Both the position numbers and the translations under genes were made by a program. Source: CAYGVX01 sp964395545 (GTDB taxonomy: Archaea; Thermoproteota; Bathyarchaeia; Bathyarchaeales; SOJC01). From it: a DNA stretch of 24,954 bases. The notes beneath the pieces are model-generated. The model saw nothing but the letters and a program-made list of their open reading frames with translations, ran no database searches and was not told where the DNA came from. Positions 1 to 5,564 of the stretch are shown piece after piece. The first letter of the stretch is position 1. Every line of letters starts with the position of its first letter. The stretch spans positions 1-24,954 of the forward strand of contig CAYNAW010000022.1 of the NCBI GenBank assembly GCA_964395545.1. The letters run 5' to 3'.

Positions 1-89
1 GTGAGGAGGACGCTTTGGGCGCAGTTATAGCCCTTTTTGAAGTGGGCTGCTGCTGTTAGCGATGGGGGTGTGGTGGGTTGGGGTTTCAT
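1..89 (-). CDS. C_GCAxxG_C_C family (putative redox-active) protein, N-terminal part only
   Basis: A minus-strand ORF starts at ATG 89 and runs off the left edge, so only 29 residues are visible. After a Pro/Thr-rich lead-in, the segment AHFKKGYNCAQSVLL at residues 15-29 matches the opening of the C_GCAxxG_C_C family, small Cys-rich proteins thought to bind a metal or act in redox chemistry. Their remaining cysteines would lie beyond the edge. No Shine-Dalgarno precedes the ATG, but an AATAAA-type TATA element is centred about 26 bases upstream, which fits a leaderless transcript. The gene is divergent from trmY. The family call rests on one short motif; the reading frame itself is convincing. 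Confidence 0.6.
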   Translation of the reverse strand, partial: MKPQPTTPPSLTAAAHFKKGYNCAQSVLL

Positions 90-110
90 GAGTTTATGGT
101 TGTGTTCGGG

Positions 111-120
111 GTTTATTGGT
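111..120 (-). promoter_or_regulatory. TATA-like element for the C_GCAxxG_C_C gene
   Basis: On the minus strand the sequence reads ACCAATAAAC, centred about 26 bases before ATG 89. That is the usual archaeal TATA distance for a transcript that starts at the start codon. Called from position and composition only. Confidence 0.3.
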
Positions 121-220
121 GTTACGTGTGCTCTGTGCGTGATCCAGTTGTTCTGGTAAGTGGTCAAGCTGGGGTTGGGGGGAAAGCTAGAAATGCTTGT
201 TGGTGAGGTATTGTTGTTTT

Positions 221-799
221 ATGCGGGAGTTTGTGTTGTTCTCTCGTCGAGGCTGGACTGAGGGGAGCTTTAGGAGTTTGAGAGAGGCGGGGAGGCTGGA
301 TGTGGTTTATCAGTGTCTTCTGACGGGTTTGTTCACGTCGGGGGCTATTCGGCGTGATGTGGTGTTTCACGTGGTGTTGGGTGGTCCCCCTAGGCCTCCG
401 GTACGGTTGACTGTGGACGGAAGAAGCCTGAGGGACGTGCGGACGGACGAGCGGAGTTGGGAGACGATTCTCAGGAAGGTGTTGTCGGGCGGCGTACATG
501 CAGGGATCAGTGTGGGCAAAGAGAGCTTACAGGAGCTTACGGGCCGGAAGGAGAACGTGTTTGTCTTGGAGGAGAAGGGCGCGGATGTGTGGAAGGTGCG
601 GTTTGGCGAACACCCGGTGTTCGTGTTGGGCGACCAGGTGGGCTTGCCGAAGAAGGATGAGGGATTTGTCCTGCGGAGAGGAAGGAAGATATCGCTAGGC
701 ACAAAGCCGTACCTTGCGGCGACATGCGTAGACATCATTAACTACATTATGGACCTGCAGCACGGCGTTGAAGGCAAAGGGTTATTTCCGCCCGTGTGA
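221..799 (+). CDS. trmY: tRNA (pseudouridine-54 N1)-methyltransferase TrmY
   Basis: The product is a 192-residue SPOUT-class methyltransferase that converts pseudouridine-54 in the tRNA T-loop to N1-methylpseudouridine, an archaeal modification. The family pattern is visible throughout: the FxxxSRRGWTEGSF opening, GRLDVVYQCLLTGLF, IRRDVVFHVVLGGPPRPP (about residues 35-53), DERS, and the C-terminal knot sequence FVLGDQVGLPKKDE, which forms the SAM pocket. The length matches known TrmY proteins (190-205). I chose ATG 221 rather than the in-frame TTG 197 because homology begins at MREFVLF and a GGTGAGG stretch lies about 12 bases upstream. The dockerin carboxypeptidase gene follows after a short gap. 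At least one tRNA in this window (tRNA-Gln) has U54; the tRNA-Thr does not. Confidence 0.9.
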   Translation: MREFVLFSRRGWTEGSFRSLREAGRLDVVYQCLLTGLFTSGAIRRDVVFHVVLGGPPRPPVRLTVDGRSLRDVRTDERSWETILRKVLSGGVHAGISVGKESLQELTGRKENVFVLEEKGADVWKVRFGEHPVFVLGDQVGLPKKDEGFVLRRGRKISLGTKPYLAATCVDIINYIMDLQHGVEGKGLFPPV

Positions 800-821
800 A
801 AAGAGATTCTGGGGATAGCCG

Positions 822-2573
822 CTGTTCAAAAGAGCAGTTTCTGCAACGCTGCTGGCTCTGCTCATGTCACTTGCTTTGGCATCTTCTCTCAAGCTTACAA
901 CTGGCGTGTCGTATGAACTGAGAGCCCACCCAAGGGCTAGTGAATCGCACGTTCAGAGGAGCCCCTTGAGTGCCCCATGGGGCGACTGGACGCATTACCA
1001 CAGCTATGATGAAATCCTTGACACGCTTCTCTATCTGAATTCCACCTACCCAAGCATCGTGGACGTCTTCGCCATCGGTGAAAGCTGGGAGGGCAGGGGG
1101 ATTTACTGTATCAAATTGACGAACGAGAGCGCGACTGCCCCTAAGCCTAAGGTGCTATTCGTGGGATATCATCACGCCCGAGAACCAATCAGCACGGAAC
1201 TCCCGCTCTACTTCGCGGTGAAGGCGGCATCCGGGTTCGGAACAAATGCCACGCTAACACGCTTGATCAACTCCACCGAAATCTACATCGTCCCCGCGCT
1301 GAACGTGGACGGCTTCACGGCTGTCATGCAGAATCATTGGCAGCGCAAAAACGCCCACCCATTCGACGAGGATAACGATGGGTCACTGGACGAGGATCCA
1401 GCTGAGGACGAGGATGGAGACGGTTACGTGGAAGGCCTCTGGCAGTGGGACGGCCACCAGTATGTTTTCCTGAGGTGGGAAGGCCCGGACAACGACGTGG
1501 ATGGCAAGTTTGGCGAAGACTGGGTAGGCGGTGTTGACCTAAACCGTAACTACGGATATCAATGGAACGCTTCAGTCTCCAGCGGCAGCCCCTTTCCGTG
1601 GGACGAAGATTTCCGAGGCCTCGCCCCGTTTTCGGAACCCGAGACCCAAGCCCTGAGAGACCTGGCACTGCAACATGGTTTCCTCTATGCGGCGAGCTTC
1701 CACTCAGGCGCTGAGAACATTGTCTACCCATGGGGATACACCCAAACTCCTGCACCGGCAGACGAAATCTTCAGTGAAATAGGCGCCGATCTCTCCGCAT
1801 TGACGGGTGCGCCCTCATATCAGTCAGGACAGTGGTACACAACGTCCGGAGTGTGGGACGACTGGATGTACGGCACCCGAAGCACCTACGCTTTCACCTG
1901 TGAAATCTACGCCAACGGCGCGGCATGGCAGTACGAGCCTGGACCGTATCCGGACTCGTGGTGGGAAAAGGGCATTCTCCAAGCTTTCAACCCCGACCCG
2001 GAAGACATCGAAACAGTGGTGCAGCGTTGGCTGCCGGTCTTCTCCTACACCGCTAATAGAGCAATTGTGAACGCTCACGATTTGGCCGCAACCAGCATCA
2101 CACCCAGCAGAACTATCGTGGGGCAAGGCTACGCCGTTAGCCTAAACGTTACTGTGGCCAACCGAGGCGACTTCCCCGAGCTCTTTAACGTCACAGCCTT
2201 TGCAGGCGCAATCCCAATCGCAACGCAGACCGTAGCTTTAGCCGAGAGACAAGCATCAACCTTCACGTTCACGTGGAACACCTCGGGCTATGCAAAGGGC
2301 AGCTACACCGTCAGCGCTCAGGTCGATCCGGTCAGTGGCGAAACACAGACAGGAGACAACGTGATCAGCTACGGCGAGATTTTCATAACAGTCCCCGGAG
2401 ACGTTGACGGAGATAAGGACGTCGACATCTTCGACATCGTGAACATGGCATTGCTCTACGGACAGACCCTGCCACCGGTCTGGCCCGTGCCGCCACCTGA
2501 CATCGATGGCGACGGCGATGTCGACCTCTTTGACATTGTTATAGCCGCCGCCAACTACGGAAAACAGTGGTAG
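822..2573 (+). CDS. secreted M14 zinc carboxypeptidase with CARDB-like and dockerin domains
   Basis: This is an exported metallocarboxypeptidase. Numbering from ATG 864, the zinc motif HxxE is H104-A-R-E107, VDLNRNY (225-230) is the substrate-binding region, H280 in FHSG is the third zinc ligand, and E347 in TCEIY is the catalytic glutamate. An Asp-rich, probably calcium-binding insert spans about 168-220. A CARDB-like beta domain covers about 405-505. The C-terminus (about 510-569) carries two dockerin-type calcium repeats (DVDGDKDVDIFDIV and DIDGDGDVDLFDIV). ATG 864 would cut the signal peptide in half. Reading back to the stop at 816 adds LFKRAVSATLLALL, giving a complete n-region and hydrophobic core. 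The extended start would be CTG 822, six bases after a GGGGAT stretch. Function is secure; the exact start is not. Confidence 0.88.
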   Translation: MFKRAVSATLLALLMSLALASSLKLTTGVSYELRAHPRASESHVQRSPLSAPWGDWTHYHSYDEILDTLLYLNSTYPSIVDVFAIGESWEGRGIYCIKLTNESATAPKPKVLFVGYHHAREPISTELPLYFAVKAASGFGTNATLTRLINSTEIYIVPALNVDGFTAVMQNHWQRKNAHPFDEDNDGSLDEDPAEDEDGDGYVEGLWQWDGHQYVFLRWEGPDNDVDGKFGEDWVGGVDLNRNYGYQWNASVSSGSPFPWDEDFRGLAPFSEPETQALRDLALQHGFLYAASFHSGAENIVYPWGYTQTPAPADEIFSEIGADLSALTGAPSYQSGQWYTTSGVWDDWMYGTRSTYAFTCEIYANGAAWQYEPGPYPDSWWEKGILQAFNPDPEDIETVVQRWLPVFSYTANRAIVNAHDLAATSITPSRTIVGQGYAVSLNVTVANRGDFPELFNVTAFAGAIPIATQTVALAERQASTFTFTWNTSGYAKGSYTVSAQVDPVSGETQTGDNVISYGEIFITVPGDVDGDKDVDIFDIVNMALLYGQTLPPVWPVPPPDIDGDGDVDLFDIVIAAANYGKQW

Positions 2574-2589
2574 CCACAGAAAAGCCCTG

Positions 2590-2715
2590 TCAACCCCATC
2601 CGCGGGCACCGCGCGCGGCGCCAGATGTCAGCATCAACTTGACGTCTTCGCCCACCGTGACATCAAACAAGCCTTCATGACCGGCCGCTTGCTCGCTGCG
2701 CGTGTCGCCTACCAT
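2590..2715 (-). CDS. short ORF overlapping the end of the next gene, uncertain
   Basis: A 41-residue minus-strand frame (ATG 2715 to TGA 2590) overlaps the last 41 bases of the upstream minus-strand gene in another frame. It contains GLFDVTVGEDVKLMLTSG, which has protein-like composition. No Shine-Dalgarno is visible before the ATG. It could be a small overlapping gene, or the true C-terminus of the neighbour if that gene is frameshifted near its end. I do not recognise the sequence. Confidence 0.2.
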   Translation of the reverse strand: MVGDTRSEQAAGHEGLFDVTVGEDVKLMLTSGAARGARGWG

Positions 2716-3220
2716 GGTGTCTGAACAATCGGTATCTTGACAGGCGTGGCCAGCCAGACTTTGCATACTTCAGCTTATCAGGGTTCCTCTCCAGCCATTT
2801 CATCATGTGGAAGAAGCTCTTTGCTCTCTTCGAGTCCCTCTCCTGCAGCGGCTCGTAGCCAAGGTTCCTTAGCTCGTCAAGGTACGCGGTCTCCGTCAGG
2901 TACTGTGGATCTCCTGTGACCTTGACCCGGTGAACCCGATTGTCCCCGTACCTGCCTCTCAGATCTTCGACCGCTTTGTCAAAGAGGTAGCTCGTGCAGA
3001 TGTGAATCTGCTCTTCTGTCCGGAGCTGGAGCTTATCGAGCAGGCGAAACAGGATGGTTGAGGCTTGTTTCAGGTATTCCTTCGTTCGGAACTCTCGCGC
3101 TCGGAAATACGTGACGTCCAGCACCTCGTACGCGAATAGTCCGTCTTCATCGCGAAATGCTCCTATGACCACGCCGAAGAGGAGGTCCCCGATACCGGCA
3201 TCATCAATGATTATGGTCAT
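2675..3220 (-). CDS. conserved protein of unknown function, possibly RNase H-like fold
   Basis: The product is 181 residues, soluble, with no signal peptide or membrane segment. The N-terminus MTIIIDDAGIGDLLFGVVIG followed by a second strand (GLFAYEVLDVTYF) looks like the acidic beta-hairpin of an RNase H-like fold; this is a shape judgement, not a family match. A helical middle section (FRTKEYLKQASTILFRLLDKL) and a segment reading ICTSYLFDKAVEDL follow. The ATG at 3220 is supported by AGAGGTGA about nine bases upstream. The final 25 residues (about 157 onward, RYRLFRHHGRRH and beyond) are Arg/His-rich and unlike the rest. This suggests either a degenerate tail or a frameshift, because another frame stays open here to 2590. 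Confidence 0.65.
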   Translation of the reverse strand: MTIIIDDAGIGDLLFGVVIGAFRDEDGLFAYEVLDVTYFRAREFRTKEYLKQASTILFRLLDKLQLRTEEQIHICTSYLFDKAVEDLRGRYGDNRVHRVKVTGDPQYLTETAYLDELRNLGYEPLQERDSKRAKSFFHMMKWLERNPDKLKYAKSGWPRLSRYRLFRHHGRRHAQRASGRS

Positions 3221-3319
3221 AGGGTGCTGTCACCTCTGTAGGAGTAGCCAGTGAGACATAAAAAGATGTCATGTGCCTGTATCAGAACGCCACGAGTCGC
3301 ACCGGTTTCTCAAAGAAGG

Positions 3320-3393
3320 AGCCTCGGGCGGGCTTCGATCCCGCGACCGACGGTTTACGAAACCGTTGCTCTACCGAGCTGAGCCACCGAGGC
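3320..3393 (-). tRNA. tRNA-Thr (anticodon CGU)
   Basis: The minus strand folds as a standard cloverleaf. The 7-bp acceptor stem is GCCTCGG/CCGAGGC. The D arm is GCTC/GAGC. The anticodon stem ACGGT/ACCGT carries loop TTCGTAA, so the anticodon is CGT, reading ACG threonine codons. The T stem is GCGGG/CCCGC. The discriminator is U, no intron is present, and CCA is not encoded. The T-loop is ATCGAAG, with A at position 54 instead of the near-universal U. Confidence 0.95.
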
Positions 3394-3428
3394 ACTGATT
3401 CTTCGTTTCCGAAAGAAGGCTTGACATG

Positions 3429-3435
3429 AAATTTA
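3429..3435 (-). promoter_or_regulatory. probable TATA box of tRNA-Thr
   Basis: The minus strand reads TAAATTT preceded by CGAAACC, a plausible BRE. It is centred about 39 bases before the tRNA 5' end, which would give a leader of roughly 13 bases. Confidence 0.4.
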
Positions 3436-3496
3436 GAGGTTTCGGTTTGGTTTTGGGTTTTGAGATGCATGCATCAGCAGAACCGCGCAAGCCCGC

Positions 3497-3619
3497 TTAT
3501 GCACACGCATTCCAGATTCCTTCTAGGCAGTAAACGGTGAGTTTCTCCTTCTCAGGGCATCTGCTTCCCAAGTCACATAGAGGACAGCCTTGATACATCG
3601 GACACACCCAACGTTCCAT
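3497..3619 (-). CDS. small Cys-rich protein (40 aa), unrecognised
   Basis: A short minus-strand ORF lies in the gap between tRNA-Thr and the TRAM gene. Its 40 residues start MERWVCPMYQGCPLCDLGSR and end YCLEGIWNACA. Six cysteines at 6, 12, 15, 22, 31 and 39 make it a candidate zinc or iron-sulfur miniprotein, and the composition is far from random. A TTATTAA element (3654-3660) is centred about 38 bases upstream of the ATG, so the transcript would have a short leader. There is no strong Shine-Dalgarno. The start codon overlaps a perfect ATGCGCGCGCAT palindrome (3618-3629). I do not recognise a named family. Confidence 0.5.
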   Translation of the reverse strand: MERWVCPMYQGCPLCDLGSRCPEKEKLTVYCLEGIWNACA

Positions 3620-3653
3620 GCGCGCGCATCGTTATCATTAATGCATGCAAGGG

Positions 3654-3660
3654 TTAATAA
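3654..3660 (-). promoter_or_regulatory. TATA-like box of the small Cys-rich ORF
   Basis: TTATTAA on the minus strand, about 38 bases upstream of ATG 3619. Its spacing supports transcription of the 40-aa ORF. Confidence 0.3.
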
Positions 3661-3782
3661 GTAGAGCATGAGTAGTATGGGATAATCAGTTAGAGGCTTT
3701 CCGAAAAGGTTAGAACGCTTACCACGTTTTTGCTTTTTTGTTCCGAAGCAGTTCTGACTGACGAATCAAATGAGGTAGTAGA

Positions 3783-4034
3783 ATGTCGTATTCATATATC
3801 CAAGAAAAGAAATGGCAAAGTAGTGGGCGACCCAGATTTTGCGTGACCCCCCCGGTTGAAGTTGACAAAGAGTATGAAGCCGAAATTGAGGAATTGAGCA
3901 GAAGAGGCGACGGTATCGCAAGAATCAAAGGATTTATCATACTTGTGCCAAACGCTGAGCAAGGAGAACACGTCAAGTTCAAAGTGATGAGAATTGGAAA
4001 GAGGTTCGCAATCGGCGAGTCGGTGTTGGACTGA
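3783..4034 (+). CDS. stand-alone TRAM domain RNA-binding protein
   Basis: The 83-residue product is a single TRAM domain. The signature runs from about residue 26 to the end: VDKEYEAEIEELSRRGDGIARIKGF, then FIILVPNAEQGEHVKFKVMRI and a closing FAIGESV. TRAM domains are small beta-barrels that bind RNA; in archaea stand-alone TRAM proteins have been described as RNA chaperones, some cold-responsive. The first 25 residues are a basic, aromatic, flexible extension (KKWQSSGRPR). The ATG at 3783 is the only sensible start; AATGAGGTAG lies just upstream. A CxxC-x17-CxxC zinc protein starts 61 bases downstream on the same strand and may share the transcript. Confidence 0.88.
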   Translation: MSYSYIQEKKWQSSGRPRFCVTPPVEVDKEYEAEIEELSRRGDGIARIKGFIILVPNAEQGEHVKFKVMRIGKRFAIGESVLD

Positions 4035-4095
4035 CAACCGCTTCTAGGGTTTAGTATGGGCATAACAGAGGTGATTTTTCACGTTCCAAAGAAAA

Positions 4096-4254
4096 ATGTT
4101 CGAGATCAAATGTACTGACTGTGGTAAGACTGCCACGGTACCTTTCGAGCCTACAAAAGGCAAACCAGCTTACTGTCGTACATGTTTCTCCAAACATAAT
4201 GGTCGCACTAGTATGAATAGACTTCCGCGGCCAAAAGCATGGGTAAGACGATGA
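4096..4254 (+). CDS. CxxC-x17-CxxC zinc-ribbon miniprotein, copy 1
   Basis: A 52-residue ORF. Two CxxC knuckles (C6-T-D-C9 and C27-R-T-C30) are separated by exactly 17 residues and flanked by the family pattern CGKxxxVPFxPxxxxPxYC. This matches the CxxC-x17-CxxC domain family of tiny zinc proteins, whose role is not established; nucleic-acid binding is a reasonable guess given the basic tail (RLPRPKAWVRR). It follows the TRAM gene by 61 bases. GAGGTGAT at about 4068-4075 is rather far (about 20 bases) from the ATG. A paralogue lies at 24322-24480. The same frame stays open after the TGA as far as 4416. Confidence 0.75.
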   Translation: MFEIKCTDCGKTATVPFEPTKGKPAYCRTCFSKHNGRTSMNRLPRPKAWVRR

Positions 4255-4281
4255 GATAATTGGCAAGGGAGAAGGAATAAC

Positions 4282-4416
4282 CTGAGAACCTGCAAGAACT
4301 GTCATCGGGAAACCTCACACGCAAACAAGCTTGGACTAATGCGGCGGACACAAAACCTTCTTTCAAAAAAAGCTGCAGCAGAAGACTTGAGAGCTTTCTG
4401 TGTGATTCGCACTTAG
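4282..4416 (+). other. open frame downstream of the zinc-ribbon gene, doubtful
   Basis: After the TGA of the zinc miniprotein the same frame continues open for 54 codons. It contains LRTCKNCHRETSHANKLG and a lysine/alanine-rich helix, ending at TAG 4416. There is no ATG, GTG or TTG at its front. A CTG at 4282 follows a GGGAGAAGGA stretch. It may be noncoding, a readthrough extension, or the remains of a second Cys-rich gene. Nothing else is evident between 4255 and 4524. Confidence 0.15.
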
Positions 4417-4524
4417 CTTGAAACTCGTCATCTACGTGCAGACGCATTTCATGGCTCTGCCAAAGCTGATGCCTAATTCATAATTTCTTTAAGACGCTAC
4501 CAGAGACAACTTAGGTTGAGGCTC

Positions 4525-4935
4525 ATGAAGCTGAAGAAGACAATTCGAAGGTATACGTTCGGCTACGTCCTTGGCATAGCGCTCTGTATAGCTGGAGTTG
4601 CCGCGCTTTTCTTCGTTCTGTGGGAAGTGTTGCCACTGATGTCTACCGACGCAGAGCCGTGGTCTGGTTTCTGGACAGCCCTCTGGGAAGAAAACATCAA
4701 CTTGCATCCCAGCATCAGCGTCAAACTGATGTACTTTCTGGTTCTTGCGGCGGCGATGGTGATTTCTGGAGCAGCAGTCCTCGCGTTCAGCCGACAACGA
4801 TTTGCCCTTCCCGACAGACTAATGCGAGTAGAGTGTCCATACTGCAGGAAACAATGGCAGATCGGCTACAATCCGGGAAGAATACTGTGCCCCCATTGTC
4901 AACATCTGGTTCATCCGAAGATGGTTAGAGAATAG
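4525..4935 (+). CDS. two-helix membrane protein with C-terminal zinc ribbon
   Basis: The 136-residue product has a basic N-terminus (MKLKKTIRR), a transmembrane helix at about 14-36, an external loop rich in Trp and acidic residues, a second helix at about 67-88, and a cytosolic zinc ribbon. The ribbon ligands are CPYC at 104-107 and CPHC at 122-125. With both termini inside, the ribbon faces the cytoplasm. I chose ATG 4525 over the in-frame TTG 4516 because GGTTGAGG lies immediately upstream. No named family is recognised; the arrangement suggests a membrane-tethered regulatory or adaptor protein, but that is only inference. Confidence 0.7.
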   Translation: MKLKKTIRRYTFGYVLGIALCIAGVAALFFVLWEVLPLMSTDAEPWSGFWTALWEENINLHPSISVKLMYFLVLAAAMVISGAAVLAFSRQRFALPDRLMRVECPYCRKQWQIGYNPGRILCPHCQHLVHPKMVRE

Positions 4936-4947
4936 CACAAGCCAAAG

Positions 4948-4954
4948 TTATATT
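4948..4954 (+). promoter_or_regulatory. TATA box of the flavin reductase-like gene
   Basis: TTATATT preceded by the purine-rich CCAAAG, just after the stop of the upstream gene. It predicts a transcription start near 4977 and a leader of about 22 bases containing GGGCGGTG before ATG 4999. Confidence 0.5.
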
Positions 4955-4998
4955 GGACGAAGCCAATTTTCATACGTAAAACTAGGGCGGTGCGATAC

Positions 4999-5529
4999 AT
5001 GAAAAAAGAGACACCAACCCGCACAGGATTGAGACAACTGCCAATCAGACCAGTCTATCTGGTTTCTATGGAATACGAGGGCAAGAAGAACATCATCACC
5101 ATCGGGATGTGCGGCGTCTTCTCGGGAAACCCCACCTTGCTGGGAATCGGCATTGCCCCGGCAAGGTACTCGTACAACCTGATTCGCCAGAGCCGAGAAT
5201 TCGTGATCAACGTGGTGAACGAGAACCTTATTGACGCGGTTAGGATCTGTGGACAAAAATCAGGTAGAGATTGCGACAAATTCAGCCTGGCAAAGCTGAC
5301 ACCAGAAAAAGGCGTCAAGGTGAACGCTCCTTACATCAAAGAGTCCCCTGTCAACATCGAATGCAAAGTTGTTCAAGAGATACAGATAGGCGACCACGTA
5401 TGGTTTGTCGGCGAAGTCCAAGCAACACACGTTAACGAAGACTATGACTGGCAACAAGGCTTACTCTTCAAATGGGTAGGCGACGACGGATTCTACTTCA
5501 GAGTTGGAGAGCAAGCAGCGAAATACTGA
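4999..5529 (+). CDS. flavin reductase-like FMN-binding split-barrel protein
   Basis: The 176-residue protein belongs to the flavin reductase-like split-barrel family (FMN-binding, NAD(P)H- or F420-linked oxidoreductases). Visible family features are the opening RPVYLVSMEYEGKKNIITIGM with GVFSGNPTLLGIGIAP (strands around the flavin), the SREFVINVVNENLIDAVRICG segment typical of these enzymes, and the CKVVQEIQIGDHVWFVGEV strand pair near the C-terminus. The substrate cannot be told from sequence. I chose ATG 4999 rather than GTG 4990 because GGGCGGTG sits at the correct distance. The gene has its own TATA box and probably forms a single-gene unit, convergent with the GNAT gene. Confidence 0.85.
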   Translation: MKKETPTRTGLRQLPIRPVYLVSMEYEGKKNIITIGMCGVFSGNPTLLGIGIAPARYSYNLIRQSREFVINVVNENLIDAVRICGQKSGRDCDKFSLAKLTPEKGVKVNAPYIKESPVNIECKVVQEIQIGDHVWFVGEVQATHVNEDYDWQQGLLFKWVGDDGFYFRVGEQAAKY

Positions 5530-5564
5530 TTCACCACATTCTCACCTGCACAAGAGAGCCGACT

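Noticed and set aside
171..187. G-rich run upstream of trmY as a G-quadruplex
   Set aside because: Only two long G tracts; four separated tracts cannot be placed convincingly.
367..738. Minus-strand ORF of 123 codons over trmY
   Set aside because: Antisense shadow of a clear TrmY gene; Ser/Pro-rich composition, no motif or ribosome binding site.
1324..1755. Minus-strand ORF of 143 codons inside the carboxypeptidase gene
   Set aside because: Covers zinc-ligand codons of the real gene on the other strand; Arg/Gly-rich composition typical of shadows.
4208..4447. Minus-strand ORF of 79 codons over zinc miniprotein copy 1
   Set aside because: The plus strand has the exact CxxC-x17-CxxC pattern; the minus frame has no motif or ribosome binding site.
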